Below are positions 35,403-43,947 of a DNA stretch of 64,000 nucleotides, piece after piece (the stretch's first letter is position 1; each line of letters opens with the position of its first letter). The position numbers and the translations under genes were made by a program. This stretch comes from Hymenobacter metallilatus (GTDB lineage: Bacteria > Bacteroidota > Bacteroidia > Cytophagales > Hymenobacteraceae). Location: assembly GCF_003944705.1 (NCBI RefSeq), contig NZ_RWIS01000004.1:248001-312000 (forward strand), given 5' to 3'. The notes beneath the pieces were generated by a model. The model made no database searches and was not told the DNA's origin. It worked only from the letters and a program-made list of their open reading frames with translations.

Positions 35403-35951
35403 TTAGCCAAACAGCCGCACCAGAAACGGCGACAGTTTGTGCAAGGCACTGCTGAGCTGATTACGAACAGTTTGCTCGGAGGTGGCAAACCGCTCCGCCA
35501 TTTCCTTCACCGAGAAATCCTCCAGCATGGCCAGCACAAATACCTCCTGCTCCCGGGGCGGCAGCAGGCGCGCCCGCACCTGAATGGCCGCCCGCGTTTC
35601 GCGGCTTATCAAACTGCGCAGCGTAGTTTCAGTGGTGGTTTCCTGGTCCGTGCCCAGCACACGCAGGTGGCGCGCCCGGATGTCTTCGTCGCGGAAGCTG
35701 GTCAGGATTTTCTTGCGCAGAGCACCCAGCAGGTAAGCCTGCGCGTTGGTATGCACGCGGAGCTGGGCGCGGTTGGCCCACAAGTCGCAGAACAACTCCT
35801 GGGTGATGTCCTCGGCTTCGGGCACGCGGCGCAGTACTTTGTGCGCGTACCGGTACAGGGCCTGCCAGTGCGTTTCGAACAGCTGCTCGAAAGCCTGGTA
35901 GTCATCAGCTCGGATTCGGTCCAGAAGTCCAAGTACGTTGTCAGTCGGCAC
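35403..35951 (-). CDS. ECF-family RNA polymerase sigma factor
   Basis: A 182-residue sigma factor of the Bacteroidota FecI-like group: region 2 (FEQLFETHWQALYRYAHKVL, EAEDITQELFCDLWANR) and region 4 (LPPREQEVFVLAMLEDFSVK, MAERFATSEQTVRNQLSSAL). It likely drives the PafA-FecR-SusC-SusD unit downstream, which starts 240 bases later in the same direction, and is held by the FecR protein. It is the first gene of this signalling cluster. Confidence 0.93.
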   Translation of the reverse strand: MPTDNVLGLLDRIRADDYQAFEQLFETHWQALYRYAHKVLRRVPEAEDITQELFCDLWANRAQLRVHTNAQAYLLGALRKKILTSFRDEDIRARHLRVLGTDQETTTETTLRSLISRETRAAIQVRARLLPPREQEVFVLAMLEDFSVKEMAERFATSEQTVRNQLSSALHKLSPFLVRLFG

Positions 35952-36103
35952 GGCGCAGGATTTGCGCCAAATGTAGAGGCCGACTGGTAGGATAAGATGA
36001 CTCGACCCGGAATACTACAATTCCTTCACACGCTGGTAATAATTCAATAATTTCAGCCTCGCAATGTTACCGAATAGCTCTGCGGGCCTGGGTTGCCAGC
36101 AAC

Positions 36104-36157
36104 AACCCCAGCCGAATACCTCTTCCTTTGCTGGAAAGCAGGCGTTCGGCTGGGGTT
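36104..36157. terminator. Terminator-like hairpin downstream of the ureide operon
   Basis: Thirteen-base perfect arms AACCCCAGCCGAA (36104-36116) and TTCGGCTGGGGTT (36145-36157) lie 21 bases past the DUF6986 stop. The T-run follows on the plus strand, so termination is best supported in that direction. Action on the minus-strand operon is possible but weaker. Confidence 0.6.
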
Positions 36158-36177
36158 TTTACTATTCCGTACCGGCG

Positions 36178-37611
36178 TTACTTCCTGGCGCGACGGCCCT
36201 GGAGGATACGGTAGAACGAGCGGGTTTGTACTTCCTCCAGCGTGAGGCCGGTGGCCTGAATTTCCTCCTCCGAAATGGCCCCGCAGTTCAGGGCTTTCAG
36301 GAAGAAATTGAGCAGGCCCTGGCCGGTGGCCGCATCATCGAAAATGTCGCCGGTGAGGGTAGAAATGGCGGCTCGCTCCACGAAGGTGCGCAGGCGGTGC
36401 ACGGCATCATCGTAGCTGCTGAGGAAGAAGTGGTAAGTGGCCGCGTAGCGCATGGGCAGTTGGGCAGGGTTCAGGTCCCAGCCCTGGTACAGCCCGTTGA
36501 TGAGGGAATGGGTGGTGTGGTGAAACCCCTGCCGCCAGGCGTTATGCACCGATTCGCGGTTTTCGCGCAGCTGCTCAAACGTCAGGTTCTCACCCCGGTG
36601 CAGCCCGATGGGCATGACGTTGGTGGCGCCATCGGAAAGGAAGATGCCGGTGCCGCCCAGCGCCACTTTGGTCATGTGGTGGGCAAAGTCGCATACGGGG
36701 TGGGCCATGGTTTGGTAGCGGGCCGTAATGCCGCAGGAAGCCGTGTAGTCGTAGGTGCCGAAGTGGGCCGCCACGCACCGCCCCTCACTGGCCCGGATGA
36801 TGCGCAGGAGTGGGTTGCGGCCCTCCTCATCCATGATGATTTGGGTGGCCTCCACCATCGTTTCCATCTTGAGGGTGCCGGGCTCCAGGCCGTTGGCCTG
36901 CTCCAACAGCTCAAACAGGCGCACCATGGTGGTCATCTGCTCCAGAATGGTCACCTTGGGCAGCATTACCACAAAGTTGGCCGGCAGCTTGCCCCCGGTT
37001 TCGGCCAGCAGGGTCGTCAGGAAGATGTCCAGGGTGCGTACGCCCCGGTCCTTCATATCCTCGGTGAAGGGCTTGATGCGGATGCCGATGAAGGGCGAAA
37101 TAGTGCCCTGGCGCATTCCCTGGGCCAGCTCCCGGGCGGCCTGCACGGCCGTGGCGTCCTCTTCCGCGTCGGGGCGGTTGCCAAACCCGTCCTCGAAATC
37201 GATGCGGAAGTCTTCTACGGCTTCGGTCTGGAGTTTGCGCACCACTTTCTGGTAGATGGAGTACGGCAGCCAGGCAGGTTCCCGCTTGCGCTCCTCGGGG
37301 CTGAGCTTTTCCAGGCGCTGCGTCAGGGCCTCGATATCGGCCTGGAGCATGGGCAGGTGCTCGTGGCCCTGCAGCCGCAGCACCCGGGCCAGCTCCGCAA
37401 AGTTGGGCGCGTAGGTGCGCAGGTTATGGAGGGCAATGTCGCCCATGCGCTGGCAGGTATCGGCCTTGAACAGGTTAGCCCCGCCGTACACGGTATGCAC
37501 CGGCTGGCGGTCGGGTTTGTCGCCGGGGTAGGTGTGCTGGAAACGGCGGTTGGCGGCGCCAAGCTGGTCCAGGAGCTGTGCTTTTTCGGAAGCCGGGAGG
37601 CTGAGTTTCAT
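36178..37611 (-). CDS. DUF6986 family (HpcH/HpaI aldolase-like) enzyme of ureide catabolism
   Basis: A 477-residue protein that I relate to the DUF6986 family, sometimes labelled phosphoenolpyruvate kinase and structurally akin to the HpcH/HpaI, citrate lyase and malate synthase aldolases. Acidic metal- and substrate-site motifs are present (DFRIDFEDGFGNRPDAEED, KMETMVEATQIIMDEEGR, HFGTYDYTASCGI). Relatives are typically found with uric acid genes, as here: it follows HIU hydrolase in the same direction. A role in handling glyoxylate released from ureidoglycine is plausible but is inference. No separate ureidoglycolate or glyoxylate enzyme is visible nearby. Confidence 0.8.
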   Translation of the reverse strand: MKLSLPASEKAQLLDQLGAANRRFQHTYPGDKPDRQPVHTVYGGANLFKADTCQRMGDIALHNLRTYAPNFAELARVLRLQGHEHLPMLQADIEALTQRLEKLSPEERKREPAWLPYSIYQKVVRKLQTEAVEDFRIDFEDGFGNRPDAEEDATAVQAARELAQGMRQGTISPFIGIRIKPFTEDMKDRGVRTLDIFLTTLLAETGGKLPANFVVMLPKVTILEQMTTMVRLFELLEQANGLEPGTLKMETMVEATQIIMDEEGRNPLLRIIRASEGRCVAAHFGTYDYTASCGITARYQTMAHPVCDFAHHMTKVALGGTGIFLSDGATNVMPIGLHRGENLTFEQLRENRESVHNAWRQGFHHTTHSLINGLYQGWDLNPAQLPMRYAATYHFFLSSYDDAVHRLRTFVERAAISTLTGDIFDDAATGQGLLNFFLKALNCGAISEEEIQATGLTLEEVQTRSFYRILQGRRARK

Positions 37612-37686
37612 GGAGTAGAGAGTGGGAATGAGAGGAGAAAGTAGCAGTCGGAAAGGGTAGAAAAGTCAGGCAGAACATATCAGGAA

Positions 37687-37719
37687 CGTCATTTCGAGCC
37701 CCGCGAGGAATGACGTTCT
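37687..37719. repeat. Short palindromic repeat in the ureide operon
   Basis: AACGTCATT and GGAATGACGTT form the ends of a 33-base imperfect palindrome with TCGAGCCCCGCGA inside. It looks like a minimal form of the larger element at 38625-38847, between HIU hydrolase and the DUF6986 gene. Confidence 0.65.
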
Positions 37720-37746
37720 GGGGTTGTAGCCCTGCACAAGTCGATT

Positions 37747-38085
37747 TCAGGAGCCCCGATACGTAGAATAGCCGAACGGATTCAGCAGCAGCGGTACGTG
37801 ATAATGCTCGGCCGAAGTCACCGAAAACACGATTTCCACGAAGGGGTAAAACGAGGGCGTTTCCAGCTTGTCAAAATACTCCTGCACCAGAAAATGCAGC
37901 TGGTACACGCCGGCGGGCAAGGTTTGGCCGGGGGGCAGCAGGTCGGGCAGGCGGCCATCGGCATTGGTACGGCCCCGGGCCAGCTCCAGCCAGCCAGCTG
38001 GTTGCTGATGTGAGAGGATAATGGTAACGCCCTCGGCGGGCCGGCCCCGGGTGGTATCCAGGATGTGGGTAGTAATCTGGCTCAT
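37747..38085 (-). CDS. uraH: 5-Hydroxyisourate hydrolase
   Basis: A 112-residue transthyretin-like enzyme that opens the ring of 5-hydroxyisourate to OHCU, the second step after urate oxidation. It has the N-terminal active-site motif (ITTHILDTTRGRPAEGV), the central substrate motif with R (GRTNADGRLPDLL) and the diagnostic C-terminal YRGS. No signal peptide is seen, so it is cytoplasmic. Its ATG overlaps the uraD stop by 4 bases, indicating coupling. Confidence 0.96.
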   Translation of the reverse strand: MSQITTHILDTTRGRPAEGVTIILSHQQPAGWLELARGRTNADGRLPDLLPPGQTLPAGVYQLHFLVQEYFDKLETPSFYPFVEIVFSVTSAEHYHVPLLLNPFGYSTYRGS

Positions 38086-38588
38086 GCGGCAAGTAGTTTT
38101 TCGAGGCGAATCCGGGTGATGTTGTCCTGCTCGGCCGCGGCTACCCGGATTTCCAGCTCGGGCGGGTTGGGCAGCCGGGCCTGCAGCAGCGTCAGCATCT
38201 CAGCGGCCGATTTGCCGGTGGCGCACACAATGAAGATGTAGCCGAACCGCCGCTCATAAGCCTCGTTCCCGGCCGCCAGCGCCCGCAGGGTTTCCTCCGA
38301 GGCCTGCCGTACCGCGCCTTGTTCGCCCTCGGCCCAGGTGCTGGTGCTGGCGAACTTCTCCCGCAACGCCCCCACGTCCCCGATTTTGGGGTGATGCGCA
38401 AACGCCTCCCGCCAGTCGGCTTCGCTCAGGCCGTTCCAGGTGTGCGTGGCGGCCTGGTAAAGCGTGGCGGCATCAGCAAAAGGAAACTGCTGATTCAGCG
38501 CCGCCACCCAGGCCGCGGAGCCGCAGCAGCGGTGCAGCTCCTCGGCGCGGGTGGCAGGCGGCAGGTTGTTGAGTTCTGGTAAGGTCAT
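38082..38588 (-). CDS. uraD: OHCU decarboxylase
   Basis: A 168-residue all-helical enzyme converting OHCU to (S)-allantoin, the third step of urate breakdown. Motifs include CCGSAAW (catalytic region), the histidine and glutamate site AFAHHPKIGD with DVGALREKFA, and NEAYERRFGYIFIVCATGKS. It is translationally coupled to uraH. A 281-base gap holding a very large palindrome separates it from the ureidoglycine aminohydrolase gene upstream, so this half of the operon may need its own promoter. Confidence 0.96.
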   Translation of the reverse strand: MTLPELNNLPPATRAEELHRCCGSAAWVAALNQQFPFADAATLYQAATHTWNGLSEADWREAFAHHPKIGDVGALREKFASTSTWAEGEQGAVRQASEETLRALAAGNEAYERRFGYIFIVCATGKSAAEMLTLLQARLPNPPELEIRVAAAEQDNITRIRLEKLLAA

Positions 38589-38624
38589 AGAGGAAGGAAA
38601 TTGATAAGAACATCAGGTAATAAG

Positions 38625-38847
38625 AACGTCATTCCGAGCATGTGGCGAATCAAGCCAGGGACGCAGCGGAGCCGAGGAATCTCGCGTGCTGACGTTGGAT
38701 TACTATTGCAACCTCAGCCTGCCCGAAATGCTAGGGGTGCGGCCCCTGGTATAGCTGACGTTGGATTACTATTGCAACCTCAGCACGCGAGATTCCTCGG
38801 CTCCGCTGCGTCCCTGGCTTGATTCGCCACATGCTCGGAATGACGTT
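38625..38847. repeat. Nested repeat: 66-bp perfect inverted arms around two 31-bp direct repeats
   Basis: Left arm 38625-38690 and right arm 38782-38847 are exact reverse complements. They enclose two direct copies of a 31-base word (GCTGACGTTGGATTACTATT..., 38688-38718 and 38754-38784), which overlap the arm ends. Between them is a small palindrome (AGGGGTGCGGCCCCT). The outer ends (GTCATTCCGAGC) define a repeat family in this window. It sits inside the ureide operon between uraD and allE. Confidence 0.92.
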
Positions 38848-38869
38848 TTACTTCAGGGCCACACATGCA

Positions 38870-39616
38870 TCATACCACCGTTGGGAAGCGGTTGACGTTT
38901 TTGTAGTAGATGTACACTGAAGGCTCTCTGCCCACGGAGGTGGCCCATTGCTGGCAATAGGGCGCCATCCAGATGGAGTCGCCCTGGCGGACGTGGTACC
39001 ACTCCTGGTCGAGTATGTAGATGGCCTGGCCGGCAAGGTAAAGCAGGCCGTGCTCCATAATGTGGGTTTCCACCATGGGCAGGTGGCCACCCCGGTCGTA
39101 GGTAAAAATGTTTACGGCCATATCGAAGCCCAGCTCATTGGGCAGCAGCTCCTGAATGCGCAGGGCCTCATCGTTCATATACACGGGGGCCTTGCTGTCG
39201 TCCTTCTCGCCCCACACAATGCCGGGCGCAGCGTGGCCGGCCAGCGGCTCGTACACCTTATGAAACGTGAGCAGCTGGGTGCCTTCGGCGGGGTTTTCAA
39301 AAAGGTAGTCCTGCCCCACCGGCACGTACACGAACTGGCCCTGACTGAGCGGGCGGGTTTCGCCGCCGGCCGTAGCCTGTACCGCGCCTTCCACCACGTA
39401 GAAGAAGATCTGCGAAGCCTCGGTGCGGCCTTCCAGCCGGCCCTCGGCGCGCAGCGTAACCAGCGTCTGGCACAGGCGTGCGCCCATTTGCTCGTTGATG
39501 ATGACGTTGACGGTGCCGCCGGTCCAGCCGGGCACGTTGCTGTTGATGTAGCCATCAGGAGCAATAATGGCGTGGTTGCGCCGAACGACGGAACGGGTGG
39601 CGGAGCTAAGATTCAT
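38870..39616 (-). CDS. allE: (S)-Ureidoglycine aminohydrolase
   Basis: ATG 39616 (MNLSSATRSVVRRNHAIIAP) was chosen over an upstream in-frame extension. The 248-residue bicupin hydrolyses (S)-ureidoglycine to (S)-ureidoglycolate and ammonia, the step after allantoate amidohydrolase. The N-terminal cupin has FFYVVEGAVQATAGGE. The C-terminal cupin has the Mn-binding set around HLPMVETHIMEHGLLYLAGQ and the downstream histidine-equivalent region. Its neighbours are allC upstream (59 bases) and uraD downstream. Confidence 0.94.
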   Translation of the reverse strand: MNLSSATRSVVRRNHAIIAPDGYINSNVPGWTGGTVNVIINEQMGARLCQTLVTLRAEGRLEGRTEASQIFFYVVEGAVQATAGGETRPLSQGQFVYVPVGQDYLFENPAEGTQLLTFHKVYEPLAGHAAPGIVWGEKDDSKAPVYMNDEALRIQELLPNELGFDMAVNIFTYDRGGHLPMVETHIMEHGLLYLAGQAIYILDQEWYHVRQGDSIWMAPYCQQWATSVGREPSVYIYYKNVNRFPTVV

Positions 39617-39675
39617 GAAGCACAGATTTAAGAGATTTTTCGCTGATTCTGCCGGGTATACCACAGCCCGTTGGC

Positions 39676-40956
39676 TCAAGCGGTTCGGGGGTTTTCCGAC
39701 TCAACAAAATGGGTAATCAGCAAAGAAAGAAAACGTGCCGAAACTTCCACGGCGGCGGCCAGATCGGGCAGCTCCACGTTTTCCAGGGGGTTATGACTGA
39801 TGCCTTTAAAGCAGCGCACGAACAGCATGGTGGCCGGCGCCACCTGCGAAACCGGTACCGCATCGTGCCCGGCCCCACTCACCAGCGGCACCACCTCGTG
39901 GCCGGCTTCGGCAATGGCCCGGGCCAGCAGCTGGTTCAGGCCGGCGTCGCAGGTGGCGGGGGCGGTGGTTTGCACGGGGGTCCAGGTGAGGTGCAGCTCC
40001 CGGCGCCCGGCAATGGCCTGGGCCAGGGCCTGCACTTGCTGGGCGGCGGTGGTCAGGCGGGCGGCATCGGGGCTGCGCAGGTCGAGGCTGCAGCTCACTT
40101 CGCCGGGAATGACGTTGCTGGCCGCGTGGCGCACGTCCAGCTTGCCTACGGTAGCTACCAGCTCATGGGCGTGCTGGCGGCCGAATTGCTCGACGGCCAG
40201 CACAAATTCGGCGGCCCCGGCCAGGGCATCCTGGCGCATGTGCATGGGTACGGTGCCGGCGTGGCCGGCCATGCCGCGCCAGGTTAGCTCCACCCGTTGC
40301 TGGCCGGCAATGGCCGTTACCAGCGCCACCGGGATATTCCGCTCCCAGAGTACCGGCCCCTGCTCAATATGCACCTCAAAGTAGCCTAGCCAGCCGGCAG
40401 CCGGCAGCGTGTCGTGCGGAATGCGGGCCGGGTTGCTGCCCATGTCGGCAATGGCCTGGGCTAGCGTGATGCCGTCCGCATCTTTTCGTGCCAGCAGGCT
40501 GCTTTCGAAGGCGCCGGTAACCACCTTGCTGCCCAGGTAGGTGGTGTGAAACCGCACGCCTTCCTCGTCGCTGAAGGCAATCAGCTCCAGGTGAAACGGC
40601 AGGTCCGCGCCTCGGGACGCCAGGTTTTCCAGCAAGTCCAGCCCCAGCAGTACGCCCAGCGGCCCGTCGAATTTGCCGGCATTCACCACCGTATCAATGT
40701 GCGAAGCCACCACGAAGGTGCGCGCGCCCGGCCGGCGGCTCACCAGCCGGGCGCGCACGTTGCCGATGGCATCGAGGCGGGTGTGCAGGCCGGCGGCCTC
40801 AGCCCAGCTTTGTACCAACTGCTGCCCCCGCACGAAGGCGGGCGTGCCGAAGCGGCGGGTAACGCCCTCGGCGTTTTCACTGATGGCGGCCAGGGCCTCA
40901 ATGCGCTGCATAATGCGCCCGGCGCGGGCCAGGTACGTGGGTTCGGGCGTTTCCAA
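39676..40956 (-). CDS. allC: Allantoate amidohydrolase (M20 family)
   Basis: A zinc hydrolase that converts allantoate to ureidoglycine, CO2 and ammonia. Metal motifs are present: ASHIDTVVNAGKFDGPLGV, AFSDEEGVRF, EVHIEQGPVL and GAGHDAVPVSQ. The start is uncertain. No ATG is found near the allB stop. TTG 40956 lies 6 bases after it and gives 426 residues; ATG 40911 is the alternative. The longer frame to 41058 would overlap allB by 97 bases and has a Gly/Ala-rich, non-family N-terminus. It overlaps functionally with ureidoglycolate-type amidohydrolases, but the operon supports allantoate. Confidence 0.93.
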   Translation of the reverse strand: METPEPTYLARAGRIMQRIEALAAISENAEGVTRRFGTPAFVRGQQLVQSWAEAAGLHTRLDAIGNVRARLVSRRPGARTFVVASHIDTVVNAGKFDGPLGVLLGLDLLENLASRGADLPFHLELIAFSDEEGVRFHTTYLGSKVVTGAFESSLLARKDADGITLAQAIADMGSNPARIPHDTLPAAGWLGYFEVHIEQGPVLWERNIPVALVTAIAGQQRVELTWRGMAGHAGTVPMHMRQDALAGAAEFVLAVEQFGRQHAHELVATVGKLDVRHAASNVIPGEVSCSLDLRSPDAARLTTAAQQVQALAQAIAGRRELHLTWTPVQTTAPATCDAGLNQLLARAIAEAGHEVVPLVSGAGHDAVPVSQVAPATMLFVRCFKGISHNPLENVELPDLAAAVEVSARFLSLLITHFVESENPRTA

Positions 40957-40961
40957 GTGGT

Positions 40962-42296
40962 TCAGCGGATTAGGAGTTGGCCTTGATTGAGCTGCCGGAA
41001 CTCCGGCCGCTGGTACACCAGCTGCCCCGCCAGGTAGGTCTGCTCCACTACCCCACACAGCTCCCGACCCAGGTAGGGTGAAGCTTTGTGGCGGTGATGC
41101 AGCAGTTCTTCGGTTACCGTAAATGAGGCTTCGGCGTCCAAAACCAGCAAATCGGCGTCGTAGCCGGGGGCAATGCGGCCTTTGCGGTGACTTTGCCCGA
41201 TGAGCCGGGCCGGGTTAGTGCTGAGCCAGCGGGCCACCTCGGGCAAACCCACGGCGCGGCCCCGGGCAGCCGTCCAGAGCACGGGCAGGGCCAGCTGCAA
41301 GGAGGCAATGCCGCCCCAGGCCGTGGTGAAGTCGCCGGTAGCCAGCTGCTTGAGGGCGGGCGGTGCGGGCGAGTGGTCGGTGGCCACGAAGTCGATAAGG
41401 CCCGTTTGCAGCGCCTGCCACAGCTGCTCGTTGTTGGCCCGCTCCCGGATGGGCGGGGCGCATTTGTAAGCTGTGCCGCCGTCGGGAATATCCTCGGCCG
41501 CGAAGAACAGGTAATGTTGGCCGGTTTCTACCGTGAGCGGCAGGCCCCGGGCCCGGGCGGCGGCAATGGCCGGCAGTGAGTTGGCCGACGACAAATGCAC
41601 GATGTGTACCGGGCAGCCGGTTTCCTCGCACAGGCGGAGCATCAGGGCCACGGCCTCATCCTCCCAGGCTTTGGGGCGTGAGGCCAGGTAGTTAGCGTAA
41701 GAGCGTTTGTCGTTCTGCTTCCAGGCGTCATCGTCCTGGCTTAGCTCGCAGTGCACCAGCAGCGGCAGGCCGTGGCGGGCCAGCAGCGGCATCACCCGGC
41801 GTAGGTCGGCCTCAGTGGCGTTGGGAAAATCATCAATGCCGGAGTGGGTCAGGAAGGCCTTGAACCCGAGCACACCTTCGGCAATCAGGCCCTCTACCTC
41901 GGCCGCATTACCGGGCACAATGCCGCCCCAGAAGCCGCAGTTGGTGTGCAACTGCCCGGCCGCGGCGGCCCGCTTCAGCGCCAGACTAGCCACCGAAGTG
42001 GTAACCGGAGCCGAGTTCAGGGGCATATCGACCAGCGTGGTAAGGCCGCCGGCCAGGGCGGCGCGGGTGGCCGTATCGAAGCCCTCCCAGTCGGTGCGGC
42101 CGGGCTCGTTGATGTGTACGTGCGGGTCGATGAGGCCCGGCAGCACGGTCCGGATGCCCACATCGTGCACTGGGCAGCTCACGGCGGTATCGGGTGGCAC
42201 CACGTCTAGGATGCGGCCGTTGCGCACCAGCACCAGCCCCGGCCGGGCACCCGATGGCGTTATAATTTCCTCACTTCTGAGCGCAAAACCATTCAT
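40962..42296 (-). CDS. allB: Allantoinase
   Basis: ATG 42296 was chosen; an upstream GTG at 42305 is possible. The 444-residue amidohydrolase opens the hydantoin ring of allantoin. It has the binuclear metal site DPHVHINEPGR, the lysine for carboxylation in GFKAFLTHSG, metal histidines in LLVHCELSQ and VHIVHLSSANS, and the aspartate in DFVATDHSPAP. It is the first gene of the minus-strand ureide operon and is divergent from the urate oxidase gene 223 bases away. Confidence 0.96.
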   Translation of the reverse strand: MNGFALRSEEIITPSGARPGLVLVRNGRILDVVPPDTAVSCPVHDVGIRTVLPGLIDPHVHINEPGRTDWEGFDTATRAALAGGLTTLVDMPLNSAPVTTSVASLALKRAAAAGQLHTNCGFWGGIVPGNAAEVEGLIAEGVLGFKAFLTHSGIDDFPNATEADLRRVMPLLARHGLPLLVHCELSQDDDAWKQNDKRSYANYLASRPKAWEDEAVALMLRLCEETGCPVHIVHLSSANSLPAIAAARARGLPLTVETGQHYLFFAAEDIPDGGTAYKCAPPIRERANNEQLWQALQTGLIDFVATDHSPAPPALKQLATGDFTTAWGGIASLQLALPVLWTAARGRAVGLPEVARWLSTNPARLIGQSHRKGRIAPGYDADLLVLDAEASFTVTEELLHHRHKASPYLGRELCGVVEQTYLAGQLVYQRPEFRQLNQGQLLIR

Positions 42297-42480
42297 ACTT
42301 TTCACTGAATCGACTCACAAAATGATAATATTTCAAACAATACCCATTTTTACAGTAAACTTCCGAAACCAATTGCCCTCACCCGAAAAGCAGCGGCCAA
42401 GGGCCGGCAGGCTACTCGCGGCCGGTTCACGCTACTCTGCTTCTGGGAGATAGGGCAGGCGTTGGTTTGCACTCCATTTG

Positions 42481-42497
42481 GTCCGGCCTAGCCGGAC
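42481..42497. promoter_or_regulatory. Palindrome in front of puuD
   Basis: GTCCGGC-CTA-GCCGGAC is a perfect 7-bp palindrome 23 bases before the puuD start, in the allB-puuD divergent region. A second small palindrome, TTTAC-A-GTAAA, lies at 42349-42359 nearer allB. Either could be an operator; no regulator gene is adjacent. Confidence 0.4.
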
Positions 42498-42519
42498 GCT
42501 CGTTTTTTGCTGGCTTTCG

Positions 42520-43923
42520 ATGACGCATTTTTTACTGTTGGGCGTAGTGGCGGCCGTGGTGCTGCTGCTGGTGGGGGGAAGTGCTTTTCTGCACCGCATG
42601 GCGCACACCCACCGGGGCGGGGAGCTGGGCACCCAGGGCTTTACCATTCAGGGATTTGCCTACGCCCTCATGGTGCTGGCGGTGCTGTTTGTGCTGGCCG
42701 TGGCCTACCTATTCGTGCAGGGCAGCGCCTGGGAAGGCCACCTGATGGAGTGGCTCAACATTGTGGTGCGCCTGATGCACGTTACCTTCGGCATTGCCTG
42801 GATTGGGGCCTCGTTCTACTTCGTGTTCCTGGAAAACGCCCTCAACCGCACTGATAATGTGCGCGAAGAGCTGGCCGGCAACCTCTGGGCCGTGCACGGC
42901 GGCGGTTTCTACTACCTCGAAAAGTATAAGCTGGCTCCCCGGGAAATACCCAAGGCGCTGCACTGGTTTAAGTATGAGGCGTATTTCACTTGGCTCACCG
43001 GCTTCAGCCTGCTGTTTGTGGTGTACTACTTCAACGCCGGCAGCATGCTCATCGATCCGCAGGTGTTAGCTCTTAATCCGCTGACGGGTGTGGCTATTGG
43101 GGTGGGTTCGTTTGCGCTGGCCTGGATACTTTACCACGGGCTTTGCCGCACGACACTGGTGAAAAATAACCTGGCTATGGCCTTGCTGGCGGTGGTTATC
43201 TGCACCGGGTTTGCCTGGTTTTACTGCCAGGTGTTCAGCGCGCGGGCAGCCTATATTCACTTCGGGGCCATGCTGGGCACCCTGATGGTGGGCAACGTGT
43301 ATTTCATCATCATTCCGGCCCAGAAGGCCATGGTAAAGGCTGCCACCGAAGGCCTACCCCTCGACCCCGAGCTGGGCAAGCACGCCGGGCTTCGGTCCTT
43401 GCACAATAACTACTTCACGCTGCCGGTGCTGTTTGTGATGGTCAGCAACCATTTCCCCAGCACCTTCAGCCACGGCTACCCCTGGGCGGTGCTGGCGGCC
43501 ATTGCCCTGGGCACGGCCGGCGTGAAGCACTGGCTGAACCTGCGCGAAAAGCACCAGGCCACTGGCCTCGTGCTGCCTATTGCGGCCGGCCTGCTGCTGG
43601 CCGTGGCTTTTGTAACGGCCCCGAAAACCGATGCCGGAGCCACAGCCGCCTGCACGCCCAACGTGCGCATGGCCCAGGTGCAGGCCGTAGTGCAGCAGCG
43701 GTGCATCCGCTGCCACTCGGCCACCCCCACCGACGAGGTGTTCCGGACCGCCCCCAACGGCGTGGTGTACGACACGCCCGAGGACATCATCCGCCTCCAG
43801 GATAAGATTATGCAGCGTGTGGTCATCACCAAAACGATGCCCCAGAACAACAAAACCCACATGACCCAGGCGGAACGGGACCTGCTGCGCTGCTGGATTG
43901 AGCAGGGCGCGCAGAATCAGTAA
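42520..43923 (+). CDS. puuD: Membrane urate oxidase PuuD with C-terminal cytochrome c
   Basis: ATG 42520 (MTHFLLLGVVAAVV) gives 467 residues. The protein has about eight transmembrane helices forming the urate hydroxylase N-terminal domain (Urate_ox_N), with family segments MAHTHRGGELG, RLMHVTFGIAWIGASFYFVF and HNNYFTLPVLFVMVSNHF. A C-terminal cytochrome c domain carries the heme site CIRCH (395-399). It oxidises urate to 5-hydroxyisourate at the inner membrane and passes electrons to the respiratory chain, making no hydrogen peroxide, in place of a soluble uricase. It is divergent from allB. A truncated repeat follows the gene. Confidence 0.94.
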   Translation: MTHFLLLGVVAAVVLLLVGGSAFLHRMAHTHRGGELGTQGFTIQGFAYALMVLAVLFVLAVAYLFVQGSAWEGHLMEWLNIVVRLMHVTFGIAWIGASFYFVFLENALNRTDNVREELAGNLWAVHGGGFYYLEKYKLAPREIPKALHWFKYEAYFTWLTGFSLLFVVYYFNAGSMLIDPQVLALNPLTGVAIGVGSFALAWILYHGLCRTTLVKNNLAMALLAVVICTGFAWFYCQVFSARAAYIHFGAMLGTLMVGNVYFIIIPAQKAMVKAATEGLPLDPELGKHAGLRSLHNNYFTLPVLFVMVSNHFPSTFSHGYPWAVLAAIALGTAGVKHWLNLREKHQATGLVLPIAAGLLLAVAFVTAPKTDAGATAACTPNVRMAQVQAVVQQRCIRCHSATPTDEVFRTAPNGVVYDTPEDIIRLQDKIMQRVVITKTMPQNNKTHMTQAERDLLRCWIEQGAQNQ

Positions 43924-43947
43924 GGCGAGGGAAGAACCTACCAGGAC

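Noticed and set aside
36064..37644. Plus-strand open frame of 526 codons opposite the DUF6986 gene
   Set aside because: Antisense of a conserved enzyme, with no domain on the plus strand.
38625..38847. CRISPR array
   Set aside because: The two 31-base direct repeats are separated by one 35-base spacer inside inverted arms, and no cas genes are present.
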